A DNA stretch of 64,000 bases from NCBI GenBank assembly GCA_900230115.1, contig LT907983.1, forward strand, positions 2,046,001 through 2,110,000, written 5' to 3'. This document shows positions 56,053 to 64,000 of this stretch, in pieces. Both the position numbers and the translations under genes were made by a program. The notes beneath the pieces are model-generated. The model made no database searches, had not been told where the DNA came from, and saw nothing but the letters and a program-made list of their open reading frames with translations. The number at the start of each line of letters is the position of its first letter. The first letter of the stretch is position 1. The DNA is from Spirosomataceae bacterium TFI 002. Its GTDB lineage: Bacteria; Bacteroidota; Bacteroidia; Cytophagales; Spirosomataceae.

Positions 56053-58545
56053 TTAATTATTATCGATAACGCCATCATAATTTATCCTTGAGAAGGGTGT
56101 CATTGTCCCATCAAAATACACCCCTCGAACACCGTATGCGTATTTGTGATTTTGAGTGTCAACATCTTTATCGCGGTAGATATTTTTCCCACTCCTTACA
56201 AAACTGCTGTAACAAAAAGCGGTAACAAAGCCTCCAAATAGATTATGCGTGCATCTATAAATCTCGTAGCCTTTAAGGTCAGGTGATTCTAAAAAATCCC
56301 AGGTAAATTCATTTACTTCAGGCTTTTCAGTAAACCGCGTAATTTGAACTCCAATACTATCACGAACTATGGTTTTTATGGTGATCGTTTTAAACAAAAA
56401 ACAATCATTAGGAGGGTTGACACAGGATAGGTTTCCTGATTCATCTTCTGCATATAACCAATAAATGTAGGTAGCACCAGAAGCCTGCCCTTTATCTTGA
56501 TAATTTCGTACGGTATCTAACTTGCTGAACCTTTTTAGCAAGATTCCATTTGTGGAATCACCTACTACCTTTTTATATAAATAATGATACTTAACATCGC
56601 TATCAGCCGAAGGTTGCAAAGTTAATTTTATGTCATTCCCTTTTTTAACCTCAATTCCAGATATGAAAGGAGAAATTGGAGCAATTCGATCTGGTTTCAA
56701 ATAGATGACACTAACAGTGTCAGAAGCAAAATAGTTAGAATCTACGGCGAAGACGTAATAAGTGATGGCTGGATAACCCATTTGGGATGACAAAGTGTCA
56801 ATAAGTGAGTTAGACGAGATAAATCCTCGGGAAACATCAAATTTTTCAAAAACACTTGTATCACCAAGGACTCTTAAAACCTTATAGCCCAACAAATCAG
56901 GTTCTGAATTTGCATCCCAGGTCAATGAAACTAGAAAATCCGTGTCAGTATCGTTAGCACCATTAGCAAGCCTTTTTACTTGAAGATTTTGAGGAGTAGC
57001 TGGTGGTGTACGATCCCAGTAAGTTTTAATAAATGGAATAGAGGCTACTTCTCTGCCATCAAGAGTAACTGCTATCAGTTTGTAGTAATAAGTTTTTGAA
57101 GTATCAATAACCGCCGCCAATGCTGCTTTAGAAAAATTATAGGCAGTATCTCCTTTAGCAAGATTGAGAGCCACAAAATTATTATCTAGAAAGCTATTAC
57201 TCGATACTTGAAGTTTGAGGTAATCTATTTCACCAATAGCTTCTGTTTCTAAATAATTGGGGTTTACTTCCCAGCCTATTCTCATTTCGCTGGCATTTAA
57301 ATAATCTAACTCATTGATCTTTGGCAACCAATAAATTATTTTTTGGACGTCGATGCTTGTTTCTGGAGAATAAACCAATTCATCGAAATAAGTCATTCCC
57401 ACCAATCTATATGAATAAGTTTTCGTTTCATTCTCCACCTTGTCTGTTACAAATGCCTCAGGTGTTGCACTAAAGCTAGTAAATGGTTCTTCTGACAACT
57501 TAGTAAAAGTGCTTTGACCTATTTCTCTTTTTTCAACATAGTATCCAGAAATTTCGTCATAAGTCACATCGTAGTTCCATTGTATCTCTACAGTTGTATC
57601 GCCAACTGCCAACAAAGGTGCTCCTAAAGTAGGCAATACGAAATTTCCAGTGTAGACTTCAATAGAGTCAAGGCCTTCTATAAATTCCCCTTGATTTTCA
57701 AAAACAATCATTGGGTCATTTATTTTGACAATGTAACGATAAGTGGTATTGGCAATTACCGCATTATCATTGAATGCAAGTCCGGCCATTTCTGATCCAG
57801 AAAAACTAAAATTGGCAAAGTTCATGGTCAAGACATATTCCATATTCCTGATATCATTTGCAGGATCTTTGAGAATTATATCATCGTAAATAAGTGCTAA
57901 GTTATCGATCTGTGTTGTCAAAAGACCTATGGCATTTGATCGTGTAACATCATCGCTTAAAGCCTCCAAATTTAGTTTGGTTTGGTTTAACCTGCTGTAA
58001 ACATCATTATATGCAAAAGTTAGCTTATTCAAATACAAATAAACATTACTCACACTCGAAATATCAATTGGATTTTGGGTAGTTGCTCCAGTAGATATAT
58101 TTATTGAGTTTACACTTCTTTCGACCAAAGATAGGTTTTGAAACATCAAATCAATGTCCACCCTTAATTGTAAAGTATCTGGTTCTAAGTCTTCTTCCAA
58201 ATCAACATAAATAGCTTCGTAAAGCATATCGTAAAACTGTTGATCTTTAACACTTTGCCAATCTGTCGAAGTACTCTTATTGACAGTAAACTCTTGTGTA
58301 GCTACAACAGTGCCACTTTGGTTTAATGTTTTTCGTGTTACCACGTAACCCTTCTGTAGCCCTGAATACCATAGCTTTGCAGAAAGTGGTGTCCAACGTA
58401 TTTTTGCTAACGACTCTGTTCCTTTCCCCTTAACTGCCACATGGTCTGACATTGAGGGTGAACCTACTGTGGGTTCCGGCAAAAGTTGTGAAGCAACATG
58501 ATTGGACACAAAAAGCCCAATAAACAATAATATAAATAATCTCAT
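56053..58545 (-). CDS. Secreted fibronectin type III-repeat protein
   Basis: 830 residues from the ATG at 58545 (RLFILLFIGLFVSNHVASQ is a clean signal peptide; a longer frame overlaps the upstream stop). At least four FN3-like repeats can be seen, each with a core like APLLAVGDTTVEIQWNYD ... YYVEKREIG and TPQNLQVKRLANG. No catalytic domain or sorting domain is seen. It starts 10 bases after the upstream large gene, so the two are probably coexpressed and may work together at the cell surface. Confidence 0.75.
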   Translation of the reverse strand: MRLFILLFIGLFVSNHVASQLLPEPTVGSPSMSDHVAVKGKGTESLAKIRWTPLSAKLWYSGLQKGYVVTRKTLNQSGTVVATQEFTVNKSTSTDWQSVKDQQFYDMLYEAIYVDLEEDLEPDTLQLRVDIDLMFQNLSLVERSVNSINISTGATTQNPIDISSVSNVYLYLNKLTFAYNDVYSRLNQTKLNLEALSDDVTRSNAIGLLTTQIDNLALIYDDIILKDPANDIRNMEYVLTMNFANFSFSGSEMAGLAFNDNAVIANTTYRYIVKINDPMIVFENQGEFIEGLDSIEVYTGNFVLPTLGAPLLAVGDTTVEIQWNYDVTYDEISGYYVEKREIGQSTFTKLSEEPFTSFSATPEAFVTDKVENETKTYSYRLVGMTYFDELVYSPETSIDVQKIIYWLPKINELDYLNASEMRIGWEVNPNYLETEAIGEIDYLKLQVSSNSFLDNNFVALNLAKGDTAYNFSKAALAAVIDTSKTYYYKLIAVTLDGREVASIPFIKTYWDRTPPATPQNLQVKRLANGANDTDTDFLVSLTWDANSEPDLLGYKVLRVLGDTSVFEKFDVSRGFISSNSLIDTLSSQMGYPAITYYVFAVDSNYFASDTVSVIYLKPDRIAPISPFISGIEVKKGNDIKLTLQPSADSDVKYHYLYKKVVGDSTNGILLKRFSKLDTVRNYQDKGQASGATYIYWLYAEDESGNLSCVNPPNDCFLFKTITIKTIVRDSIGVQITRFTEKPEVNEFTWDFLESPDLKGYEIYRCTHNLFGGFVTAFCYSSFVRSGKNIYRDKDVDTQNHKYAYGVRGVYFDGTMTPFSRINYDGVIDNN

Positions 58546-58555
58546 ATCTATTTTC

Positions 58556-61500
58556 TTAAGAACAAACATCTCCTGCTTTTACTTTAACACCAAAATTCAA
58601 ATTAATAAACTTGGCCAATTTTAACTCTATTCTTACCGCTCCTTGGGCACCTAGGGGCTTAAGTCCATTGCCTCTTAAATTTATACCAAAACTTGCCCTT
58701 TGTTTTAATTTATCATTTTTGTATGCTTCTGCTAAAGCATAGCCGTACACCTGACCTCTAAACAACCACCCATCAGGTTTGCAATAAGTATTATTTGCCA
58801 TTAGTACATCGAACCCAGCATCCGCTTCAGCCAAAACCAGCCAATTTCTATTTATGCGATATTCAAAGTCAAAACTAACAGCAGCACCAATTGCAATCGC
58901 ATTTCCTTCTCGTATTTTTGCCTGAGACGCATCGGTCTGAATATATTCACTTGGATCTAATTGTAAATAAGCTATTAAACGAGCAGGTGGTGCGGGAAAA
59001 GGAGGCACACCCCAACCGATCATGGCATATGCCGAAAGTTGAAAATTATTCCCATAAGCCAACCCCATTCGCTGATCAATTCCTGTATTTGAAATTATAG
59101 GTTTACCTGCATGAATGTAAAACACATAATTATCCGTACCTAAAATATCATCTGGACCAACATGCAGAGTAGCGTCAACCACCTGGCCAAACGACCCTAT
59201 TCCTCTAAGCTTGCCTTTGTTGATATAAACTTCAGCTTGAGCATGAAGTGTCTTTGTTGGGATATCTAACATAAAGCCTATTGAAAATGCTATGTCGCCT
59301 TCTTCACTTACATTATAGCCTTTATCCTCGTTGAGCTTATTTGCTTTGTCCACACAGTCTTGTTGATCATCATTGCCATCGCCAAAGTTTTGTAAGGCAT
59401 CAACATCCAAGTCCTTCACCATAGTACCCATGGTATGTTGAAAGGCCCCATCTACGGATTCAAATACTCCAGCGATGTTATCAACTAATTTGCTCGTAAA
59501 TGCACCACTGCCATAAAGGTTGATAGCATTGATTCCATATTGTCTGCTTAGTGAGAAATCTAATGTTGCCCGAGCATCAAATGACTCCGTAACATTTGAA
59601 AGTCCGACCATGACTTTGAAACCAAAAGGTATCGCATAATTAGCGGCATAACTCATCATAGGAGCATTGCTACAATTGATATTTGAAGCTGAGCAGTCTA
59701 ATGGGTTTGCCTTATCATAAAAATCAGGCTTCATGTTGAAATACATGCCCATCCCTAATCCAGTGATAGTCACATCGCCTAAACCAGTTGGAATCCCCCC
59801 TCCCGGTGTATCTATTCCAAAATACCCATCAAGGTATCCATATCTAAAACCTTCTTCTTTTTGATATCCGAAATTAGCTGAAGCACACACCTTTGTTTTG
59901 AATGGTTTCACCATGTCGATATCAATTAATCCTTGAAATCCTTTGGCAACATCACATTCGTATATTTCGACTAGACCTTTTAGATTAAAAGCCGTTGTAC
60001 TTGCTTCTACATAGATGCTTCTTATGGCAATTCCGCCAAATTCTAACTTACCTCTATCGGGGTTATAAGTGGTCTTAATGATCAAGTCACTTGAGCCACT
60101 AATGGTTTCTTTGGCAAGAGCCAATGAGAATCCAAAATCTATCCAAATATCATTTTGACCAGGTTGGTTACCATTAAGTACTCCATTGAACTTTGAAATA
60201 TGGTCTACTTGAACTGGAAATTTGGCTAGCTTAGATTCCTCGTCATTGGCAGTATTTCTTTGATATTCAAAATCATCAACACTTACATAAGGAGCTTCTT
60301 TTGTATTGAAACGGAAATTGAGGAATCGTAAACCTACAAAACGTGCCGTTGCATCTTCTGCTCCTATCTCTGATGCTTCTACCTCTTCTTTAGTACCAGT
60401 TGCCTTAGTGCTTGGTGTAAACTGCCCACTTAGGTTACAACTTGGGTAAAAACGCCCACCGCCAGTTTCGGTCTCAATATATTCTAACTTTACAGCCGAC
60501 CCTCTTATTATAATACCAGTGGATCTTAAAGATTTAAGCTCTAATACTAAATCTTCTAGCACCACCACATCCAGTGTATAATTATTACCCGGATTGATCA
60601 CCCCCACAAATGCTATTTTTCCTCCAGGTGCATTGTCTTCTTGCATGGGAGTACTTACCGTACCTGTTATTGATCCCGTTTGAAAATCATTTTGGACAAA
60701 TCCTAGAGATACTCCCGTAACGGTATACTTCCATTTCTCCGCACTTAGTTCCTTTCCCCCACAGTTGATATAATTTACGTTTCCAGTGAAACCTGTACGG
60801 TCAATTATGACGTTCGTTGCTTGAACAATTTGGCTACACGTGCTAGTGCCAGCTTGATCATTGTTGATATTAAGATTGCTCGACTCCAGAGAAGTATTCA
60901 CGGCAGCTACATCTTGGTTAGGGTTGTCTTGCTCGGGACTTCTAAAGGCCTTGGGTAAAAAGATGGAAAAGTTTCGCATATAAAACCCTTTCCAAGTGAC
61001 GTCTTTATCTCCTTGATAGTTTTGAGGGAAAAACATGCCTTCGGCATTAGTCCAGTCGCTGGCATCGTAAGTAGCTTCTTGAAGTAAAAAGCCAAATCGT
61101 GTAAAACCAGGAACACAAAAAGGTCCTCCATCTTCCCCAAAAACTGAGATACCTGCAATCATCCCTTTTGTACCAGACTCATTGGTAAACTTTGCTTCAT
61201 TAAGGGCGAAAATTACCCTTCCATCCGGCTTTTCTTTGCCCGTAGCTACATCATAAGGCAATAATACGGATCTAGGAAAAATCACATCCCCACTGAGGCT
61301 AGCTTCCTGAAACGTATTGCAATCAAAATTGACGTAAGTCTTGGAACCATCATAGTCCCTATCTCCTTTGCCTGAGCCACCCCGAAGCCTGATAGTCCAT
61401 TTTTCGCCAGGAATAATATAATCACCAAGCAGTACAGCTCTAAAGCCCCCACCATTTACAAATCCATTGCGGGTGAATTGAATACCATCTACTCCAAAGA

Positions 61501-61984
61501 AGAGGTCTCGTGTGACGTTGTCTAAGGTAAAAACAATACGTGCAAATACAGTTACCTCTGCATAAGTAGGGAAAAACTTGGCCTCCAAGATACCCAAGGT
61601 AACACGGCTTGCATCACTCAACTCAGCCGATAAGCCGATGGGCAAGCGAGTAAGGTCCTCAAAGTTAAGCTCGGCCAATGCCTTTACTTTCTCAGGGTTA
61701 TCGTCTAGATAGCCCATGAGTTTTTGTGCTACTTGCCTGTCATCCTCAGCGGCTGGGCTTACTTGCTCTTGCAAGTCTTGCATGCCATCTACCCCCGAAG
61801 TATGAGCTGCACTGGCCATAAGTGACTGCTCTAGATTAGCCAAAGCAGAGTTCAGCTGCAATTGCATAGTACTATTGAGCTGACCTATTTGAGTGGATTT
61901 TAGCTTATTGGGTGGATCTCCCTCCTCTGCCTTAAGTGGGGCAAAGCCCAGGAGTAAGAGTAAAACGAGTAATTGTTTCAACAT
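58556..61984 (-). CDS. Very large secreted protein, unknown
   Basis: 1142 residues with a signal peptide (LKQLLVLLLLLGFAPLKA). It is beta-rich throughout, Gly/Asn-rich, with repeated strands that suggest an elongated repeat fold. The C-terminal 350 residues have outer-membrane-barrel-like alternation (MGLAYGNNFQLSAYAMIGWG, AVRIELKLAKFINLNFGVKV). No known domain is recognised. Such large proteins with an FN3 protein next to them occur in Bacteroidota beside polymorphic-toxin loci, which fits the toxin genes on the right, though a link is not proved. Confidence 0.65.
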   Translation of the reverse strand: MLKQLLVLLLLLGFAPLKAEEGDPPNKLKSTQIGQLNSTMQLQLNSALANLEQSLMASAAHTSGVDGMQDLQEQVSPAAEDDRQVAQKLMGYLDDNPEKVKALAELNFEDLTRLPIGLSAELSDASRVTLGILEAKFFPTYAEVTVFARIVFTLDNVTRDLFFGVDGIQFTRNGFVNGGGFRAVLLGDYIIPGEKWTIRLRGGSGKGDRDYDGSKTYVNFDCNTFQEASLSGDVIFPRSVLLPYDVATGKEKPDGRVIFALNEAKFTNESGTKGMIAGISVFGEDGGPFCVPGFTRFGFLLQEATYDASDWTNAEGMFFPQNYQGDKDVTWKGFYMRNFSIFLPKAFRSPEQDNPNQDVAAVNTSLESSNLNINNDQAGTSTCSQIVQATNVIIDRTGFTGNVNYINCGGKELSAEKWKYTVTGVSLGFVQNDFQTGSITGTVSTPMQEDNAPGGKIAFVGVINPGNNYTLDVVVLEDLVLELKSLRSTGIIIRGSAVKLEYIETETGGGRFYPSCNLSGQFTPSTKATGTKEEVEASEIGAEDATARFVGLRFLNFRFNTKEAPYVSVDDFEYQRNTANDEESKLAKFPVQVDHISKFNGVLNGNQPGQNDIWIDFGFSLALAKETISGSSDLIIKTTYNPDRGKLEFGGIAIRSIYVEASTTAFNLKGLVEIYECDVAKGFQGLIDIDMVKPFKTKVCASANFGYQKEEGFRYGYLDGYFGIDTPGGGIPTGLGDVTITGLGMGMYFNMKPDFYDKANPLDCSASNINCSNAPMMSYAANYAIPFGFKVMVGLSNVTESFDARATLDFSLSRQYGINAINLYGSGAFTSKLVDNIAGVFESVDGAFQHTMGTMVKDLDVDALQNFGDGNDDQQDCVDKANKLNEDKGYNVSEEGDIAFSIGFMLDIPTKTLHAQAEVYINKGKLRGIGSFGQVVDATLHVGPDDILGTDNYVFYIHAGKPIISNTGIDQRMGLAYGNNFQLSAYAMIGWGVPPFPAPPARLIAYLQLDPSEYIQTDASQAKIREGNAIAIGAAVSFDFEYRINRNWLVLAEADAGFDVLMANNTYCKPDGWLFRGQVYGYALAEAYKNDKLKQRASFGINLRGNGLKPLGAQGAVRIELKLAKFINLNFGVKVKAGDVCS

Positions 61985-62337
61985 TGGGTTTTTAGGGTTT
62001 GTATTTTAATTCTTTTTTTTGTATTTCAATTTAATTCTTAAAGCTTTTCTGTTTGCTTGTCTTCCTAGATTATAATTAATCACATGCAGTCAATATGAAA
62101 GCTCCTTGGTCTTGTTTAACATATCCTTCTTTCATTCTCCTGTTTTTAAACTCATTTTACTTCCAATCCTTCACTCTGGTCCGACACTGACTCTGCGAGA
62201 AGACCGAAAAACATTTTCCGCTAGGTCAAAAGGCCTTGCGGAGCGGGAGAAGACAAAAAAACCATCTTATCCATCAATGACAAAATGCTCACCAATAAGA
62301 AGTTCAAAGACTTCTTTAATAAAAATGTGGCTGCTCT
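61985..62337. other. 353-base gap with a coding remnant on the plus strand
   Basis: No complete gene. A plus-strand frame (62252-62341) reads TILSINDKMLTNKKFKDF and then a short end, and looks like a degraded protein tail. The minus-strand promoter of the 1142-residue gene should be here but no TAnnTTTG box is seen. Confidence 0.4.
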
Positions 62338-63117
62338 CTAAGCTGTTGGATTATTGTCCTTTTTGACAAATTCTGGTACTCGATCCCTGATTTCATTAAT
62401 TACTCTTTCAAGCTTTTCTCGATTCGAAAAATAAGCTTCTTTATCTTTCATGAAATCCTGATCAGAAGTATAAAGAAACTTACCTTCCTCAATAAATTCG
62501 CACCTGGTATCTTTAAGATCTTCAGGAATACAATAACGTAAAGAATCAGAAAAATATGTAATCCAACCAATCGGATATTTTATATCCATTTGATTGTAGA
62601 ACTTGCCAAACGATTCATTTGATATGGCCACTGTGCCTATTTCTGCTTTTGTTAAACCAACTAATGCTTTAAAGACATTCTCGTACCAAGAATATTCAAA
62701 TAAGTTATTTGAGCTAAAACCCCTTATTGTAAATGTTTGATTAATATTTGAACCTAATCTACAGCCAATCCAAAATACAATATCATTCTTTACTTCAAAC
62801 CTCAATAAGACAGGATAGCCATCTTCTCTGCTATAATTAATTGTTGGATTATTGTCGCCTTCGTATTGAGTTATTTCGTTCCATTCTGCTCTTAATATTC
62901 CATTTGCTAATTCGGATACTTGACGTTCTTTATTTTCTTCTGATAAATTTAGAGACAACTCTGATTTTTGACCAGTAATAACAATCGGATATAAAAACAA
63001 TGAATCCAATTCACTTAACCCAACTAAAATGGAAACAAGTTCTTTTGCAGCAGAGTTAATACTTAACCGCTTAGGTTCAAATTTGACTCGTATAGATAGA
63101 TAATTTTTAGCCTTCAT
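62338..63117 (-). CDS. Probable immunity protein to the adjacent toxin (Imm52-like)
   Basis: 259 residues, no signal peptide. The sequence KNYLSIRVKFEPKRLSINSA and later KYPIGWITYFSDSLRYCIP is reminiscent of Imm52, a family reported as neighbour to REase-fold toxins, but I am not certain. It begins six bases after the toxin stop on the same strand, the usual toxin-then-immunity order. It should act in the cytoplasm by binding the toxin. Confidence 0.6.
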   Translation of the reverse strand: MKAKNYLSIRVKFEPKRLSINSAAKELVSILVGLSELDSLFLYPIVITGQKSELSLNLSEENKERQVSELANGILRAEWNEITQYEGDNNPTINYSREDGYPVLLRFEVKNDIVFWIGCRLGSNINQTFTIRGFSSNNLFEYSWYENVFKALVGLTKAEIGTVAISNESFGKFYNQMDIKYPIGWITYFSDSLRYCIPEDLKDTRCEFIEEGKFLYTSDQDFMKDKEAYFSNREKLERVINEIRDRVPEFVKKDNNPTA

Positions 63118-63123
63118 TTTATA

Positions 63124-64000
63124 TTACAATGGAACATGAATTACTTCGATAACACTAAAATCAACTCCAGGAAAGTCATCTAAAAACTGAGGAAAGTTTC
63201 CATTAAAAATACTCTGAATTCCATCTGCCCCTGTTGTAGTTGAAATTTCCCATCGTATAGGATGTCCATTAGCCGCATCCAATTGCCCTTTTGCTTGTGT
63301 CAATAAGCTTTTAACTCTTGTTGGATTATGAACAACTAAGTCAACTTCTCCAAATTCATTTTGAACCCTATCAAAAATTGAATTACTATGACCAAATTTC
63401 CTATCAATTAATTTTCCATCTGGTGCTATATTATCAAAACTTCTTCCTCCAACTTCAAAGCTTAAATTAGCATCACCACTCGCTGCTTTCTGATATTGCT
63501 TCGCTGGAACTAAGAATCCTCCACTATTTCCGTTGGCGGCAACTGGAAACTTTTTGTGAGCAACTACCATCCCAGAAATATTACCGTCAGATGCTCTTTT
63601 TACCGCATCCAAAATCTTTCCAGGTTCATCCCACAATTGACTCTTATTAGCTGCTGCATTTAAAACTCCTTGCAAGCCATCTGCATCAAGACCAAGATTA
63701 TTGTTTTGAACTATATCATCAAATTTTTGAAGAAAAGGAACGTCTGTTGCTTTCGCAGCTATGCCTGCATCTAAGGAATGTTTTACTTTATCCCACGCTT
63801 TAACCTTATTTGCAGCATCTGTAGGGTCAAGTTTATAGAGGTCGTTAATATAATCCTCAAAATCGATACTTTTACCCAAGTCTAGTTTTAAAGAGTTCTT
63901 TGCTGAAATATCGAGGTTTGCTCGGGTTGCTAAATCATCGAGGATATCTATAAAATTTGTAATGACTCCAAGTTTATTTCCATCCTTATCAAACAACTCT
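63124..64000 (-). CDS. Polymorphic toxin C-terminus (REase-fold type), 5' part outside the window
   Basis: The frame is open at the right edge, so the N-terminal delivery and repeat region lies outside. The last 130 residues have FDNIAPDGKLIDRKFGH, then LLTQAKGQLDAANGHPIRW and STTTGADGIQSIF, which resemble REase-fold nuclease toxins (acidic-x-Lys in IDRKFG). The preceding part (IDILDDLATRANLDI, LKLDLGKSIDFEDYINDL) is a pre-toxin linker. It is likely secreted to neighbouring cells and to cut nucleic acid. The next gene is the probable immunity gene. Confidence 0.65.
   Translation of the reverse strand, partial: ELFDKDGNKLGVITNFIDILDDLATRANLDISAKNSLKLDLGKSIDFEDYINDLYKLDPTDAANKVKAWDKVKHSLDAGIAAKATDVPFLQKFDDIVQNNNLGLDADGLQGVLNAAANKSQLWDEPGKILDAVKRASDGNISGMVVAHKKFPVAANGNSGGFLVPAKQYQKAASGDANLSFEVGGRSFDNIAPDGKLIDRKFGHSNSIFDRVQNEFGEVDLVVHNPTRVKSLLTQAKGQLDAANGHPIRWEISTTTGADGIQSIFNGNFPQFLDDFPGVDFSVIEVIHVPL

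Noticed and set aside
62106-62366. 86-residue plus-strand ORF
   Set aside because: It overlaps the immunity gene, begins in AT-rich non-coding sequence and has low-complexity composition; another frame of the region looks more coding-like.

Overview
The window is AT-rich DNA from a member of the Bacteroidota, most likely a gliding Cytophagales bacterium. The support is a gliding-motility lipoprotein (GldB), a protein with a type IX secretion (T9SS) sorting domain, a TonB-dependent receptor, a monomeric NADP isocitrate dehydrogenase, promoter-like TAnnTTTG boxes, and many secreted proteins whose signal peptides end in F-x-Q or A-x-Q. Species cannot be assigned from the sequence alone.

Bases 1-19,900 look like ordinary chromosome. 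In order: the 3' part of a TonB-dependent receptor, icd, a T9SS cargo protein, a Gfo/Idh/MocA oxidoreductase, a tight gldB-ABC exporter-fur-engB cluster, a ROK sugar kinase, an outer-membrane barrel protein, an alkaline-phosphatase-superfamily protein, a tricorn-like protease and a second, Tat-exported Gfo/Idh/MocA protein. Several clear hairpin terminators separate these units.

A tRNA-Arg(CCU) gene at 20,164-20,235 marks a change to accessory DNA. About 198 bp upstream lies a relic of the 3' half of the same tRNA, a likely footprint of integration. From 20,600 to about 55,400 the DNA is a defence island. Its core (21,919-38,551) is almost a single operon in which a type I restriction-modification system (partial hsdS, hsdM, full hsdS, hsdR, YgjP-type metallopeptidase) is interleaved with two CD-NTase (CBASS-like) modules. 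The first is a helix-hairpin-helix glycosylase-like protein, a CD-NTase and an E2-like protein. The second is a DUF2188 protein, a CapV-like patatin phospholipase, a second CD-NTase and a DUF3800 protein. Between the modules sits a 1226-residue SEC-C protein with a C-terminal PD-(D/E)XK-like motif.

Farther right the island carries a nuclease-like protein, a PLD nuclease with an EVE-like domain, a YhcG-type nuclease, a glycosylase-like gene interrupted by an amber codon, an HNH-AbiGi pair, and a membrane-bound pYEATS protein facing an operon of four small genes. Three of those four share a proline-rich N-terminal motif. Short dispersed repeats and a truncated serine recombinase (55,084-55,395) lie among these genes. 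Several secreted proteins of unknown function are mixed in.

The right end (55,400-64,000, minus strand) holds a lipoprotein, an FN3-repeat protein, a very large secreted protein, and at the edge a polymorphic-toxin C-terminus with a probable REase-fold toxin domain followed by its likely immunity gene. The best candidates for undescribed biology are the interleaved R-M/CBASS operon, the HhH-CD-NTase-E2 unit, the SEC-C nuclease, the HNH-AbiGi pair and the pYEATS neighbourhood.
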